Translations under genes and position numbers: made by a program
From: Glaciecola punicea ACAM 611
Lineage (GTDB): Bacteria; Pseudomonadota; Gammaproteobacteria; Enterobacterales; Alteromonadaceae
DNA: 64,000 nucleotides
Assembly (NCBI RefSeq): GCF_000252165.1
Contig: NZ_BAET01000007.1
Location: forward strand, 423,888-487,887
Direction: 5' to 3'
Part shown: piece by piece, positions 1 through 10,111 of the stretch
Layout: each line of letters begins with the position of its first letter
Position numbering within the stretch: position 1 is the stretch's first letter
The notes under the pieces: generated by a model
Database searches by the model: none
Seen by the model: only the letters and a program-made list of their open reading frames with translations
What the model was told of the DNA's origin: nothing

Positions 1-726
1 ATATGCGGGCGCTATATATTGATGTTGGCCTGAAATAGTAAAGGTTTGATAATTTTGATTGTGCACCACTACACCGAATTTAGCCATACAGTCTAGCGTA
101 ATATCGATGTATGGTTTAGACACTAATGTGCCTTTAATATGTATAGTGACTTTATTAGATGCAACGCTGCCCGCTAGTAATGGTGCTGCCATTAACAGTG
201 CGGTTAAAAACTGGCTGGACACACTGCCGTCTATTTCAAATGTGTCTTGGTCTATTTGTGCGCTTTTGATGGCGACAGGCGGATAACCTTCGTTTTTCAA
301 ATAGCTAATATTAGCGCCTGCTCGAATAAGCTCATTCGCTAGATCACCAATGGGTCTTTCTTCCATGCGAGGCTCACCGGTAAGAATTACGTCCACGTCA
401 GAAAATGCTAAGGCTGCACAAAGCGGCCGCATAGCAGTGCCTGCATTACCTAGAAACAAGGAAAGCTGTGAATGTCGAGAAAATTTACCAGCAATTCCTT
501 GTACTACGCATTCGGTGTTGTTGTTACTTAAAGTAAACTCTACACCTAATGCTTTTAATGCATTCAGCATGTGGCGAATATCGTCGCTATCAAGTAAGTT
601 ATATAAACGCGTTTGACCTTCGCTTAATGCGGCTAATAGTAGTGCGCGGTTAGATAAACTTTTACTGCCGGGCAAATGAATGTGCCCCGACACTTTTTTA
701 ACAGGGGAAAGGGTTAGCTGCTCCAT
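1..726 (-). CDS. aroA: 3-phosphoshikimate 1-carboxyvinyltransferase (EPSP synthase), 3' part missing
   Basis: This enzyme joins shikimate-3-phosphate and phosphoenolpyruvate to form EPSP, the sixth step of the shikimate pathway. The frame is open from an ATG at 726 to the left edge (242 codons), so the C-terminal part lies outside the window. The N-terminus has the [19 protein letters not shown] motif that contacts phosphoenolpyruvate, and further in [13 protein letters not shown], the EPSP synthase signature; both are intact. An [15 protein letters not shown] stretch follows. The gene lies 32 bases downstream of serC on the same strand, the usual gammaproteobacterial serC-aroA arrangement. 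The open frame, the signatures and the neighbour leave little doubt about identity. Confidence 0.96.
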   Translation of the reverse strand, partial: MEQLTLSPVKKVSGHIHLPGSKSLSNRALLLAALSEGQTRLYNLLDSDDIRHMLNALKALGVEFTLSNNNTECVVQGIAGKFSRHSQLSLFLGNAGTAMRPLCAALAFSDVDVILTGEPRMEERPIGDLANELIRAGANISYLKNEGYPPVAIKSAQIDQDTFEIDGSVSSQFLTALLMAAPLLAGSVASNKVTIHIKGTLVSKPYIDITLDCMAKFGVVVHNQNYQTFTISGQHQYIAPAY

Positions 727-758
727 AGAATCACATATTTCCTTACACTATCTTCAAA

Positions 759-1841
759 TTAGCCGTGCGTGCGTTCAAATTCTTGCATAAACTCTACCAG
801 CGCTGTCACGCCTTCAAGTGGCATCGCATTGTAAATACTGGCGCGCATACCGCCTACCGCTCTGTGGCCTTTAAGCGCCTGTAGACCAGATAGTTCAGCC
901 TGCTTTAAAAATTCAGAGTCGAGCGAACCGTCGCCTAGCTGAAACACAACGTTCATTTTAGAGCGATTATCATTGCTGACCTGGTTGCGATATAAGTCAC
1001 TATTATCGATGCATCTATACAAGGTTTGAGCCTTCACGAGATTAGCAGCCTCTATTGGTGCAATGCCGCCGTTATCTAATAGCCATTCAAACACTAATCC
1101 GGCCAAATACCATGAAAATGTAGGCGGTGTATTATACATACTGCCCGCAGCAGACTGTTCTTTATAGCTAAATATAGCCGGGGTATCGTTACGCTCGAGG
1201 CCAATCAGATCTTCTCGCACTATTACTACGGCTAAACCTGAAGGCCCTATATTCTTTTGAGCGCTCGCATAAATTATGCCGTAGTCAGACACGTCAATCT
1301 TTTTTGACAAAATATTTGACGACATGTCAGCAACAAGCGGTACGTTACCTGTTTTAGGTACCCAATTAATCTCGACACCTTCTATTGTTTCATTCGGACA
1401 GTAGTGAAAGTAAGCCGCTTGCTTGTTTATGTCCCATGAGGATTGCAAAGGCACGCACACCCTACCACCAACATTAGCGGACTGTGCTACCACTTCACTT
1501 TGCATATATTTAGCCGCTTCTTTTACCGCAATGTCAGACCACTGACCGGTAACGAGGTGTTGTGCAAGGTTGCCTCTTTTGGCTAAATTTAAAGGCACTG
1601 AAAAAAACTGTCCGCGTCCACCACCGTGCATAAACAACACTTTATAGTTACTTGGCACATTTAGCAGCGTGCGTAAATCAGCCTCTGCCTTTTCAGCCAC
1701 CGCCATAAAAGGTTTTCCTCTGTGGCTAACTTCCATTACTGAAGTGCCTTGGCCATTCCAATTGAGCAGTTCCGCTTGCGCGCGTTTGAGCACAGCAGCA
1801 GGCAGCATTGCCGGACCAGCACAAAAATTGAATATTGTCAT
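759..1841 (-). CDS. serC: phosphoserine aminotransferase
   Basis: SerC is a PLP enzyme that converts 3-phosphohydroxypyruvate to phosphoserine in serine synthesis and also serves pyridoxine synthesis. The protein starts [13 protein letters not shown] after Met and has the PLP lysine in [10 protein letters not shown] (about K196). With the ATG at 1841 it is 360 residues, the family's usual length. The frame can be extended nine codons to 1868, but the chosen ATG has a GGGG ribosome site eight bases upstream and matches family starts, while the extension runs into the hairpin described at 1857-1890. MHGGGRGQF is seen where LQGGGRGQF is commoner, a mild change near the phosphate-binding loop. 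The gene lies between gyrA and aroA. Confidence 0.96.
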   Translation of the reverse strand: MTIFNFCAGPAMLPAAVLKRAQAELLNWNGQGTSVMEVSHRGKPFMAVAEKAEADLRTLLNVPSNYKVLFMHGGGRGQFFSVPLNLAKRGNLAQHLVTGQWSDIAVKEAAKYMQSEVVAQSANVGGRVCVPLQSSWDINKQAAYFHYCPNETIEGVEINWVPKTGNVPLVADMSSNILSKKIDVSDYGIIYASAQKNIGPSGLAVVIVREDLIGLERNDTPAIFSYKEQSAAGSMYNTPPTFSWYLAGLVFEWLLDNGGIAPIEAANLVKAQTLYRCIDNSDLYRNQVSNDNRSKMNVVFQLGDGSLDSEFLKQAELSGLQALKGHRAVGGMRASIYNAMPLEGVTALVEFMQEFERTHG

Positions 1842-1856
1842 TGTTACCCCTACATG

Positions 1857-1890
1857 AAAAAGCAGCAAACATTAATGTGTCCGCTGCTTT
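1857..1890 (-). terminator. hairpin with T-run between gyrA and serC
   Basis: On the minus strand, an 8-bp perfect stem (AAAGCAGC at 1883-1890 with GCTGCTTT at 1859-1866) encloses the palindrome ACATTAATGT and runs into five T (1857-1861). It follows gyrA by about 115 bases and ends 15 bases before the serC ATG. It looks like a factor-independent terminator. Its closeness to the serC ribosome site means read-through or an attenuator-like function is possible. Confidence 0.5.
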
Positions 1891-2005
1891 GTTAAATACC
1901 AGGCTATTTGCTCAGGGCTTTATTTAGCAGTACTCATTAGCTACATAAGGCTCTATGGCATCCTTTCTTATAATGCTAATTATTCACAAACGTCTTAACG
2001 TCGCA

Positions 2006-4690
2006 CTATTTTTCATCTTCACTACTTTCGCCATTGTCGTTTTCAAAATTATCATTGTCTGCCGCATCAGCGCCAGTGGCACCAACTTGAACATCAACGT
2101 CACTTGCAATTGCCTCAATAACATTGCCGTCCTCGTCAGTCTCTATAACAGTAGAATCTACTTCAATAACTTCATCAATTCTTTGTAAACCGACTACGTG
2201 CTCACCATCAACGGTTCGAATTAAGGTGACACCTTGAGTATTGCGTCCTACTCTAGAAACCTCAGATACGCGGGTTCTAACTAGCGTACCGCGATCGCTA
2301 ATTAGCATTATTTCATCTGTTTGGCTCACTTGCACCGCACCCACTACCTGGCCGTTACGCTCAGACACTTTTATAGAGACAACGCCTTTAGTGGCACGAT
2401 TTTTAGCGGGATACTCAGATACTGCTGTACATTTTCCGTAGCCGTTCTGGGTGGCGGTTAATATGTCACCGTCAGCGTTTGGAATAATGAGAGATACTAC
2501 ACGCTCAGTATCGGCAATACGGATGCCCCTCACACCGGTTGCTGTTCTGCCCATAGGACGCACTTGGTCCTCAGAGAAACGCACAACTTTACCTGCGTTG
2601 GAAAATAGCATTATTTCGCAAGTACCGTCGGTTAAGTCGACGCCAATTAGCTCGTCACCGTCATTTAAATTAACGGCTATTATGCCGTTAGCGCGAGGGC
2701 GTGAGTAATGAATAAGCTCTGTTTTCTTGACAGAACCATTAGCGGTAGCCATAAAGACATACTTGCCTGCTTCAAACTCTTTAATGGGTAAAATGGCAGT
2801 GATACGTTCGTTTTCTTCTAAAGGAAGAATGTTCACAATGGGACGACCGCGCGCATTTCTGCTCGCCAATGGTAACTGATACACTTTTAACCAGTATAAG
2901 CGTCCTCTCGTGGAAAAGCATAATATGTGATCGTGAGTATTGGCCACAAGCAGCTTTTCTATAAAATCTTGGTCTTTCATTTTCGTGGCAGATTTGCCTT
3001 TACCGCCGCGCCGCTGTGCTTCGTAATCAGATAGCTTCTGATACTTTACATAGCCTTCGTGCGACAAGGTAACCACGACTTCTTCACGTTCAATTAGATC
3101 TTCAATGTCAATATCGTGACTAGCTGCGGTAATTTCGGTTCTACGTTCATCACCAAACTCATCTCTTATTGCCTCAAGTTCTTCCGTAATTATTTCCATT
3201 AAGCGTTCAGAGCTGCCTAAAATTTTCAATAATTCAGCAATAACTTCAATAAGATTACGATATTCCTCAAGAATTTTGTCATGTTCTAAACCGGTGAGTT
3301 TGTTCAAGCGTAGGTCAAGTATGGCTTGTGCTTGTTCTTCGGTTAAATAGTATTTGCCGTCTTTAATTCCGTATTCGTCGGCCAACCAATCAGGGCGAGC
3401 AGCATCGTTACCTGCTCTTTCAAGCATTTGCGCTACATCACCTAAATCCCAGCCTGAAACAATTAAAGATTTCTTCGCCTCAGCCGGGCTACCAGATGCC
3501 TTTATTAGCGCTATGATTGGGTCGATGTTTACTAGTGCAATGGCTAGGCCTTCTAATATGTGAGCACGGTCGCGGGCTTTTTTTAACTCATAAACGGTGC
3601 GGCGAGTAACCACCTCACGTCGATGTAATACAAATAGCTCTAAAATTTCTTTTAAGTTGAAAATTTTAGGCTGGGTTTTATCAAGGGCAACCATGTTGAT
3701 GCCAAACACAGTTTGCAATTGAGTCTGAGAATACAAATGGTTCAGCAATACCTCTGCCGATTCGTTACGCTTTACTTCAATGACAATGCGCATACCGTCT
3801 TTGTCAGACTCATCACGCAGCGCAGATATTCCCTCCACTTTCTTCTCTTTAACCAACTCGGCCATTTTTTCAATTAGACGAGCTTTGTTAACCTGATAAG
3901 GAATTTCATGCACAATAATGGTTTCTTTACCATTTTCTTCTTGTTCAATATTGGCCTTTGCGCGCAGATATATCTTACCGCGACCAGTTTTATAAGCGCT
4001 TATAATGCCAGCGCGACCACTTATTATTGCGGCAGTTGGAAAGTCAGGCCCTGGAATAAATTCGATAAGCTCTTCAATACTTATGTCGGGATTTTTGATT
4101 AGTTCAATACAGCCGTTTACCACTTCTGTTAAATTGTGCGGCGGTATATTCGTTGCCATGCCTACCGCAATACCCGATGACCCATTCACTAACAAATTAG
4201 GTACGCGAGTGGGTAAAACCTCTGGTATGTGTTCTTGACCATCGTAGTTAGGCACGAAATTAACCGTTTCTTTGTCTAAGTCAGCCAGTAATTCATGCGC
4301 TATTTTCGACATACGTATTTCTGTATATCGCATTGCTGCAGCTGAATCGCCGTCAACCGACCCAAAATTACCTTGACCGTCAACTAGCATGTAACGCAGT
4401 GAAAAAGTCTGGGCCATTCTAACAATAGTGTCATAAACAGCGCTGTCGCCGTGGGGATGATACTTACCGATTACATCGCCAACTACTCTAGCTGATTTTT
4501 TATAGGGTTTATTAAAATCGTTTTTTAATTCGCTCATGGCAAACAATACACGACGATGAACGGGCTTTAGGCCATCACGGACGTCGGGAAGTGCACGACC
4601 TACAATTACACTCATGGCATAATCTAAATACGAATTTTTTAACTCTTCTTCAATATTAATGGGGGAAATTGCATTGGCATTGTCAGTCAT
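2006..4690 (-). CDS. gyrA: DNA gyrase subunit A
   Basis: GyrA is the DNA-breaking and rejoining subunit of the GyrA2GyrB2 topoisomerase, which introduces negative supercoils. From the ATG at 4690 (MTDNAN) the protein has 894 residues. Its catalytic tyrosine is in AAAMRYTE (Y122) and the quinolone region reads [10 protein letters not shown] with S83 and D87, giving exactly E. coli numbering and the wild-type, quinolone-sensitive residues. The GyrA box QRRGGKG of the C-terminal wrapping domain is present, followed by beta-pinwheel repeats and a long acidic tail ending SSEDEK. A second ATG three codons upstream (4699) is only two bases from the AGGA ribosome site and is less likely. The gene is divergent from ubiG across about 310 bases, a common gammaproteobacterial arrangement. 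Confidence 0.98.
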   Translation of the reverse strand: MTDNANAISPINIEEELKNSYLDYAMSVIVGRALPDVRDGLKPVHRRVLFAMSELKNDFNKPYKKSARVVGDVIGKYHPHGDSAVYDTIVRMAQTFSLRYMLVDGQGNFGSVDGDSAAAMRYTEIRMSKIAHELLADLDKETVNFVPNYDGQEHIPEVLPTRVPNLLVNGSSGIAVGMATNIPPHNLTEVVNGCIELIKNPDISIEELIEFIPGPDFPTAAIISGRAGIISAYKTGRGKIYLRAKANIEQEENGKETIIVHEIPYQVNKARLIEKMAELVKEKKVEGISALRDESDKDGMRIVIEVKRNESAEVLLNHLYSQTQLQTVFGINMVALDKTQPKIFNLKEILELFVLHRREVVTRRTVYELKKARDRAHILEGLAIALVNIDPIIALIKASGSPAEAKKSLIVSGWDLGDVAQMLERAGNDAARPDWLADEYGIKDGKYYLTEEQAQAILDLRLNKLTGLEHDKILEEYRNLIEVIAELLKILGSSERLMEIITEELEAIRDEFGDERRTEITAASHDIDIEDLIEREEVVVTLSHEGYVKYQKLSDYEAQRRGGKGKSATKMKDQDFIEKLLVANTHDHILCFSTRGRLYWLKVYQLPLASRNARGRPIVNILPLEENERITAILPIKEFEAGKYVFMATANGSVKKTELIHYSRPRANGIIAVNLNDGDELIGVDLTDGTCEIMLFSNAGKVVRFSEDQVRPMGRTATGVRGIRIADTERVVSLIIPNADGDILTATQNGYGKCTAVSEYPAKNRATKGVVSIKVSERNGQVVGAVQVSQTDEIMLISDRGTLVRTRVSEVSRVGRNTQGVTLIRTVDGEHVVGLQRIDEVIEVDSTVIETDEDGNVIEAIASDVDVQVGATGADAADNDNFENDNGESSEDEK

Positions 4691-5003
4691 AAACGGCATG
4701 ATCCTTTTTTATGTATATCGAGTTGTGCCAGATAGTACCTATATAGTGTCTATTTTCGTAAACAACTATGTATCTAAGAGTTTCGATTACTTTGTTATTA
4801 TTAACGTATTAGGGGGCTAATAGTATCATTAGTTTAGCCAAAACTGTAGCATGATGATTACTAGATATAAGCTTATATAGCGCATAATTGCGAATACTCT
4901 AGAATATTCCTGTATTCACACTATTTTAAGATATTTTATGGTGATACATTTTATTGATTATCGGTACTTTAACCATTGTTGTGCATTTCGAGGAAGTTTG
5001 ATT
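4691..5003. other. gyrA-ubiG divergent intergenic region
   Basis: This 313-base spacer must carry promoters for both divergent genes. No strong sigma-70 promoter stands out. A compact hairpin or operator-like repeat, TATTAG-GGGG-CTAATA, lies at 4807-4822. The ubiG ribosome site AGGAAG is at 4991-4996. I see no convincing gene here: the frame that opens at 4938 is just an upstream extension of ubiG. Confidence 0.5.
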
Positions 5004-5702
5004 ATGAGTAATGTAGATGTAGATGAATTAGCCAAGTTCTCAGAGTTGGCCAATAGCTGGTGGGATCGCAACGGCGAATTTAAGTCACTGCACGACATTA
5101 ATCCACTGCGAGTAGACCTGATAGAGCAGCAGTCCGGTGGACTGTTTGATAAGCGTATTCTAGACGTTGGCTGCGGTGGCGGCATATTGTCTGAAGCATT
5201 AGCACAGCGAGGAGGCGTAGTGACCGGCCTAGATATGGCAAAAGCATCGTTAGATGTGGCTAATTTACATCGATTAGAAAGCGGTATAAAGGTAGATTAT
5301 GTGTTATCAACCGCAGAAGACTGGGCGCTTGAAAATGCTGGGCAATATGACATAGTTGCTTGTTTAGAAATGTTAGAGCATGTACCTAACCCTGCTTCGG
5401 TCGTAAAGGCTTGTGCCACGCTGGTCAAACCAGGAGGTGTTGTTGTATTTTCAACCATTAATAGAAATGTGAAGTCGTACGTAATGGCGATAGCAGCTGC
5501 AGAGTACCTGTTCAATATGGTGCCAAAAGGGACCCATGAACACAGCAAATTCATAAAACCGAGTGAACTGGTGAGTATGATTGAAAAAACATCGCTGCAC
5601 GTAGACATGATGACTGGGCTGCACTTCAATCCATTAACGCAAGGTTATTATTTTTCGGATAGTAACGTTGATGTTAACTATTTTATTGTATGTAAAAACT
5701 AG
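5004..5702 (+). CDS. ubiG: ubiquinone biosynthesis O-methyltransferase
   Basis: UbiG performs both O-methylations of the ubiquinone ring using S-adenosylmethionine. The 232-residue protein starts MSNVDVDELAKF and has the family's SWWDRNGEFKSLHDINPLR stretch near the N-terminus, the SAM motif ILDVGCGGGILSEALA (about residues 50-65), and LEMLEHVPNP further on. The ATG at 5004 has AGGAAG seven bases upstream and matches family starts; the longer frame from 4938 adds 22 unlikely residues. It is transcribed away from gyrA, as in many gammaproteobacteria. I see no other ubi gene nearby. Confidence 0.96.
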   Translation: MSNVDVDELAKFSELANSWWDRNGEFKSLHDINPLRVDLIEQQSGGLFDKRILDVGCGGGILSEALAQRGGVVTGLDMAKASLDVANLHRLESGIKVDYVLSTAEDWALENAGQYDIVACLEMLEHVPNPASVVKACATLVKPGGVVVFSTINRNVKSYVMAIAAAEYLFNMVPKGTHEHSKFIKPSELVSMIEKTSLHVDMMTGLHFNPLTQGYYFSDSNVDVNYFIVCKN

Positions 5703-5908
5703 CATAATTAGCCACGACTTATACAGCAAGAAAATAGCGCACTTGTGAACTGGCAATGAGTGCGCCTAAGCCCACATTAAGTATAAAAGACAGTCATATT
5801 TCAAATAATAATAAAAAGCTCTATCGATATAACAAAATATTCCAACTATAAAAATAATTTACACAAAGCACTTGAAAGTATAAAAGCCATTGCTGCATTG
5901 ACCGTTTT

Positions 5909-5932
5909 AGGTTAGCCAATACTAACTTTTTT
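5909..5932 (+). terminator. weak hairpin with T-run downstream of ubiG
   Basis: A 5-bp stem GTTAG/CTAAC (5911-5915 and 5922-5926), extendable by one G-U and one A-T pair, is followed by six T (5927-5932). It sits about 200 bases after the ubiG stop, so it may be a weak terminator insulating nrdA. An earlier inverted repeat GCGCACT/AGTGCGC (5737-5743 and 5759-5765) has no T-run. The rest of 5703-5950 shows nothing I can name. Confidence 0.3.
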
Positions 5933-5956
5933 GACCTTCCTATTATTTAATGCAAA

Positions 5957-6005
5957 ACACTACATATAGTGATTGCAAACCAAGCTTTAACACATTATCT
6001 TGTGT
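5957..6005. promoter_or_regulatory. two NrdR-box-like operators upstream of nrdA
   Basis: Two 16-bp elements match the NrdR box consensus acaCwAtATaTwGtgt. Box 1 (5957-5972) reads ACACTACATATAGTGA and box 2 (5990-6005) reads ACACATTATCTTGTGT; each agrees at 14 of 16 positions. Their starts are 33 bases apart, close to the three-helical-turn spacing of paired NrdR boxes. NrdR is the nucleotide-sensing repressor of ribonucleotide reductase genes. Box 1 abuts the -35 and box 2 covers the -10 of the promoter at 5973-6001, which fits direct repression. Confidence 0.8.
5973..6001 (+). promoter_or_regulatory. putative nrdAB promoter
   Basis: TTGCAA (5973-5978) and TATCTT (5996-6001) are separated by 17 bases, each with 4 of 6 consensus positions. 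The predicted start near 6008 would give a leader of about 150 bases before nrdA. Its placement between and under the two NrdR-like boxes supports it. Confidence 0.5.
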
Positions 6006-6158
6006 TACGTGAGCAACGGCTTAATTTTTCATAGCTAAAATAAATGGCTTATTTGTCGCAATTAGATATGAAAAAAAATGCGTGTATTAATCGGTTTTTC
6101 ACACGTCGTTATCTAGTATATCTTTAAACAAAACCGCGTTAAAATATAGAGTATAAAA

Positions 6159-8480
6159 ATGAAGAACACTTTATTAGTCACCAAACGAGACGGGGCACAA
6201 GAACCAATCGATCTTGAAAAAATTCACAAAGTCGTTACTTGGGCCGCAAGAGGATTAGAGGATGTATCCGTTTCTCAAGTAGAAATAAAAGCGCAAATTC
6301 AATTTTATAACGGCATTAAAACCGCTGAAATACATGAGACATTGATCAAGTCGGCCGCTGATTTAATCAGTCCTGAAACGCCTGACTACCAATATTTATC
6401 CGCGCGCTTAGCCATTTTTCACTTGCGAAAAAAGGCTTATGGACAATATGAGCCTCCACACCTTTTCAAACAAGTTAAATCAATGGTTGAAAAAGGCAAA
6501 TATGATAAGCATTTGCTAGAAGACTATACCGAACAAGAATTCAATGACATGAATGATTTCATTGAGCATTCTCGAGACCTAAACTTCAGCTATGCCGCTG
6601 TAAAACAGCTTGAAGGTAAATATCTTGTTCAGAATCGCGTAAATGGCGAAATCTATGAAAGTGCGCAGTTTTTATACCTACTGGTAGCGGCTTGCTTGTT
6701 TGCAAAATATGACAAATCCGAGCGCCTAGGTTATGTTAAGCGCTTTTATGACGCCTCTTCTATGTTTAAGCTCTCGTTGCCCACGCCCATTATGGCTGGC
6801 GTAAGAACACCGACTAGGCAGTTCAGTTCGTGTGTGCTTATTGAAGCAGGTGACAGCCTGGATTCTATTAATGCAACGGCTAGTGCCATCGTAAAGTATG
6901 TTAGTCAGCGTGCTGGCATTGGTATCAACGCCGGTCGCATAAGAGCACTTGGCAGTCCTATACGCGGCGGAGAAGCATTTCATACTGGCTGTATTCCGTT
7001 TTACAAGCATTTTCAAACTGCCGTAAAGAGTTGTTCACAAGGCGGCGTTCGCGGCGGTGCAGCCACCCTATTCTATCCCATTTGGCATTTAGAAGTTGAA
7101 TCGTTGTTGGTGTTAAAGAACAACCGCGGTGTTGAAGAAAACCGCGTTAGGCATCTTGATTACGGTGTACAGTGTAATAAACTTATGTACACGCGTATGT
7201 TGAAAGGTGGTGACATTACCTTATTTAGCCCATCAGACACGCCGGGTTTATATGATGCTTTTTTTGCTGATCAAGAAGAGTTTGAGCGCCTGTATGTGCA
7301 ATATGAAAATGACGACAGTATCCGTAAGAAACGCGTCAAGGCGATAGATTTATTTAGTCAGTTTATGCAAGAGCGTGCAAACACTGGGCGCATTTATTTA
7401 CAAAACGTCGACCACTGTAATACACACAGCCCGTTTAATCCAAAGTTAGCGCCGGTAAGACAAAGTAACCTGTGTTTGGAGATTGCACTGCCCACTAAGC
7501 CGCTGCAGCATATAAATGATCCTGAGGGTGAAATAGCGCTGTGTACGTTATCTGCGTTCAATTTAGGGGAGATTAAAAGCCTTGACGACCTTGAAGAATT
7601 AGCCGATTTATCAGTGCGTGCATTAGATAGCCTTCTCGATTATCAAGACTATCCTGTTCCCGCAGCCTTGAATGCAACGATTGGCCGTCGTACTTTAGGC
7701 ATAGGCGTAATTAACTTTGCTTACTATTTGGCCAAAAATGGGGTCAAGTATTCAGATTCAAGCGCTAACGGCCTAGTACATAGAACATTTGAGGCAATTC
7801 AATATTATTTACTCAAAGCCTCTAATAACTTAGCAAAAGAGAAAGGCGCTTGCCCTAAGTTCAATGAAACCACCTATTCACAAGGCTTAATGCCAATTGA
7901 TACCTACAAGAAAGATGTAGATAAAATTTGCGATGAGCCTTTGCACTACGACTGGGATACGTTGCGCGCTGATATAGTCAAGCACGGATTACGTAACAGT
8001 ACCTTGTCTGCATTAATGCCATCAGAGACATCTTCACAAATCTCTAACGCCACCAATGGAATTGAGCCACCGCGTGGTTTTATTAGCGTTAAGCAAAGCA
8101 AAGACGGCATACTTAAGCAGGTAGTACCTGAATTTAAACGTTTGCGTAATGACTACGAACTCATGTGGGACCTTCCCTCAAATGATGGATACTTACAGCT
8201 TGTGGCCATAATGCAGAAGTTTATTGATCAAACAATCTCTGCTAACACTAGTTATGATCCAGGTAAGTTTGAAGGCGGCATGGTGCCGATGAAGGTCTTA
8301 TTAAAAGACTTACTAACCACCTATAAGCTTGGCATAAAGACCCTTTACTATCACAATACCAGGGACGGAGCCTCAGATAAGTCTGACGCTGAGATGGAAA
8401 TAGACGAACAAAATGCCAAAGATTTAGAGGTTATTATTGAAGATGATGATGACTGCGAAGGCGGGGCTTGTAAAATATAG
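6159..8480 (+). CDS. nrdA: class Ia ribonucleoside-diphosphate reductase, alpha subunit
   Basis: NrdA reduces ribonucleoside diphosphates to deoxyribonucleotides and carries the active and allosteric sites. At 773 residues it is slightly longer than E. coli NrdA (761). An N-terminal ATP-cone (about residues 5-95) gives overall dATP inhibition. The redox cysteines are in FSSCVLIEAGD and EIALCTLSAFN, the catalytic block NLCLEIALP has the conserved Asn, radical Cys and Glu, and KTLYYHNTRDG holds the tyrosine pair of the radical-transfer path. The C-terminus ends CEGGACKI, the mobile cysteine pair reduced by thioredoxin or glutaredoxin. It is followed by nrdB and the ferredoxin gene. NrdR-like boxes precede it. 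Confidence 0.98.
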   Translation: MKNTLLVTKRDGAQEPIDLEKIHKVVTWAARGLEDVSVSQVEIKAQIQFYNGIKTAEIHETLIKSAADLISPETPDYQYLSARLAIFHLRKKAYGQYEPPHLFKQVKSMVEKGKYDKHLLEDYTEQEFNDMNDFIEHSRDLNFSYAAVKQLEGKYLVQNRVNGEIYESAQFLYLLVAACLFAKYDKSERLGYVKRFYDASSMFKLSLPTPIMAGVRTPTRQFSSCVLIEAGDSLDSINATASAIVKYVSQRAGIGINAGRIRALGSPIRGGEAFHTGCIPFYKHFQTAVKSCSQGGVRGGAATLFYPIWHLEVESLLVLKNNRGVEENRVRHLDYGVQCNKLMYTRMLKGGDITLFSPSDTPGLYDAFFADQEEFERLYVQYENDDSIRKKRVKAIDLFSQFMQERANTGRIYLQNVDHCNTHSPFNPKLAPVRQSNLCLEIALPTKPLQHINDPEGEIALCTLSAFNLGEIKSLDDLEELADLSVRALDSLLDYQDYPVPAALNATIGRRTLGIGVINFAYYLAKNGVKYSDSSANGLVHRTFEAIQYYLLKASNNLAKEKGACPKFNETTYSQGLMPIDTYKKDVDKICDEPLHYDWDTLRADIVKHGLRNSTLSALMPSETSSQISNATNGIEPPRGFISVKQSKDGILKQVVPEFKRLRNDYELMWDLPSNDGYLQLVAIMQKFIDQTISANTSYDPGKFEGGMVPMKVLLKDLLTTYKLGIKTLYYHNTRDGASDKSDAEMEIDEQNAKDLEVIIEDDDDCEGGACKI

Positions 8481-8597
8481 GGAACTTTTAAAGCCGCTTA
8501 TTTAAGTTGCTTTAATCGAAATAAAAACACCTTACGTAAACACCATTAAATTCGATATAAATTTAATGTTTAACTACTAGGCATCATTGAGACTATT

Positions 8598-9728
8598 ATG
8601 AGATATACTACTTTTAATCAAAAAACCATCGACACCATGATAGAGCCGATGTTTTTCGGTAATTCAGTTAACGTGGCTAGATATGACCAACAAAAACACC
8701 CTATTTTCGAAAAATTAATAGAAAAACAGATTTCATTTTTTTGGCGTCCTGAAGAAGTCGACGTCAGTAAAGATAGAGTCGATTTTGGTAAGCTAAGCGA
8801 TGCCGAAAAGCATATCTTTATTTCGAACCTGAAATACCAAACTTTGTTGGACTCAATACAAGGTAGATCGCCTAACATTGCATTTTTGCCTATCATTTCT
8901 TTACCTGAGTTAGAAACGTGGGTCGAGACCTGGTCTTTTTTCGAGACTATCCACTCTCGTTCCTACACACACATATTGCGTAACTTATTCTCTGACCCCA
9001 GTGAAATTTTTGATGACATTGTTGTGAACGAAGAAATAAAACGCAGAGCTACCGATATTTCAAAGTATTATGATGATTTAATATTTGCCACGCAGCTATT
9101 TCAAACAAGAGGCGAAGGCACGTACGAAGTAGAAGGTGAAAATCACGTTATTACTATGCGAGAGCTGAAGAAAAAACTGTTTTTGTGTATGAACTCAGTT
9201 AACGCCTTAGAAGCGATACGTTTTTATGTGTCATTTGCGTGTACTTTCGCCTTTGCTGAGCGCGAATTAATGGAAGGCAATTCGAAAATTATTCGCTTAA
9301 TTGCGCGCGACGAAAATATTCACTTAACCAGCACTCAGCATATATTAAATCTATGGGCAAAAGGTAAAGACGATCCTGAAATGGCAGAGATAGCACTTGA
9401 GTGCAAAGATCAGGCAAGAGAAATATTTTTAACGGCCGTTCATCAAGAAAAAGAATGGGCTAAATATCTATTCAAAGACGGCTCTATGCTAGGCTTAAAC
9501 GAAGAGATCTTAAGTAGTTATGTAGAGTTTATTGCTAATCAGAGAATGGCTGCCATTGGTCTTAAACCTGAGTTTGAAATCAAAAGTAACCCACTACCTT
9601 GGATGAACAACTATTTAAGTTCAGACAACGTGCAGGTTGCACCACAAGAGGTTGAAGTGAGTTCTTATTTGGTATCGCAAATTAATGCCGAAGTAAGCTC
9701 AGACGACTTTACGGATTTTGACCTGTAA
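8598..9728 (+). CDS. nrdB: class Ia ribonucleoside-diphosphate reductase, beta subunit
   Basis: NrdB houses the diiron centre and tyrosyl radical that start catalysis in NrdA. The protein has 376 residues as in E. coli. The metal and radical residues are present with a one-residue offset: D85 (LLDSIQGR), E116 and H119 ([10 protein letters not shown]) and the radical tyrosine Y123. IARDENIHL supplies the later Glu and His ligands. The C-terminal acidic tail ending DDFTDFDL is the part that docks on NrdA. The gene follows nrdA after 117 bases without an obvious terminator, so co-transcription is likely. The ribosome site is weak. Confidence 0.97.
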   Translation: MRYTTFNQKTIDTMIEPMFFGNSVNVARYDQQKHPIFEKLIEKQISFFWRPEEVDVSKDRVDFGKLSDAEKHIFISNLKYQTLLDSIQGRSPNIAFLPIISLPELETWVETWSFFETIHSRSYTHILRNLFSDPSEIFDDIVVNEEIKRRATDISKYYDDLIFATQLFQTRGEGTYEVEGENHVITMRELKKKLFLCMNSVNALEAIRFYVSFACTFAFAERELMEGNSKIIRLIARDENIHLTSTQHILNLWAKGKDDPEMAEIALECKDQAREIFLTAVHQEKEWAKYLFKDGSMLGLNEEILSSYVEFIANQRMAAIGLKPEFEIKSNPLPWMNNYLSSDNVQVAPQEVEVSSYLVSQINAEVSSDDFTDFDL

Positions 9729-9823
9729 TTAATTGCTACATCTTCTAATCGTTATAAGTCTAATAAGCTCATATAAATATGGGCTTATTAGACCGTTTAA
9801 CTGTTTCAGGATAGTTTAAAAAT

Positions 9824-10111
9824 TTGAAGAATTCTCTCACCATAACAGACACTACGCGCATTAAATCAATCAGCATTGGTGGAAAGGTAATTGAAACGCA
9901 CGAAGGTGAATCTGTATTAGAAACCTTAGAGCGTCAGAATATTGAAGTTAACTATAACTGTAGGGAAGGATTTTGCGGCGTTTGCAGGACAAAACTGCTA
10001 AGCGGATCAGTCGATTATCGTATTGAGCCTTTAGCGTTTATAGACGATGACGAAATATTAAGCTGTTGCACGGTCCCTACTTCCGACATTAGCATAAAAT
10101 TTGAATACTAG
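9824..10111 (+). CDS. yfaE: YfaE-type [2Fe-2S] ferredoxin, NrdB diferric-tyrosyl cofactor maintenance
   Basis: This small plant-type ferredoxin is thought to deliver electrons that regenerate the NrdB diiron-tyrosyl cofactor, as shown for E. coli YfaE. The 95-residue protein has the cluster motif [18 protein letters not shown] (CX4CX2C) and the last ligand in EILSCC. EPLAFI is also shared with YfaE. No ATG is available: the frame begins with TTG at 9824, with AGGA about 12 bases upstream. It lies about 95 bases after nrdB, same strand. Its TAG stop overlaps the stop of the convergent purC gene (both within 10108-10111). Confidence 0.93.
   Translation: MKNSLTITDTTRIKSISIGGKVIETHEGESVLETLERQNIEVNYNCREGFCGVCRTKLLSGSVDYRIEPLAFIDDDEILSCCTVPTSDISIKFEY

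Noticed and set aside
4938-5003. An N-terminal extension of ubiG
   Set aside because: The ATG at 5004 has a good ribosome site and matches family starts; the extension is hydrophobic random sequence.
5737-5765. GCGCACT/AGTGCGC inverted repeat after ubiG as a terminator
   Set aside because: The stem is GC-rich but no T-run follows and the loop is 15 bases. It may just be a repeat.
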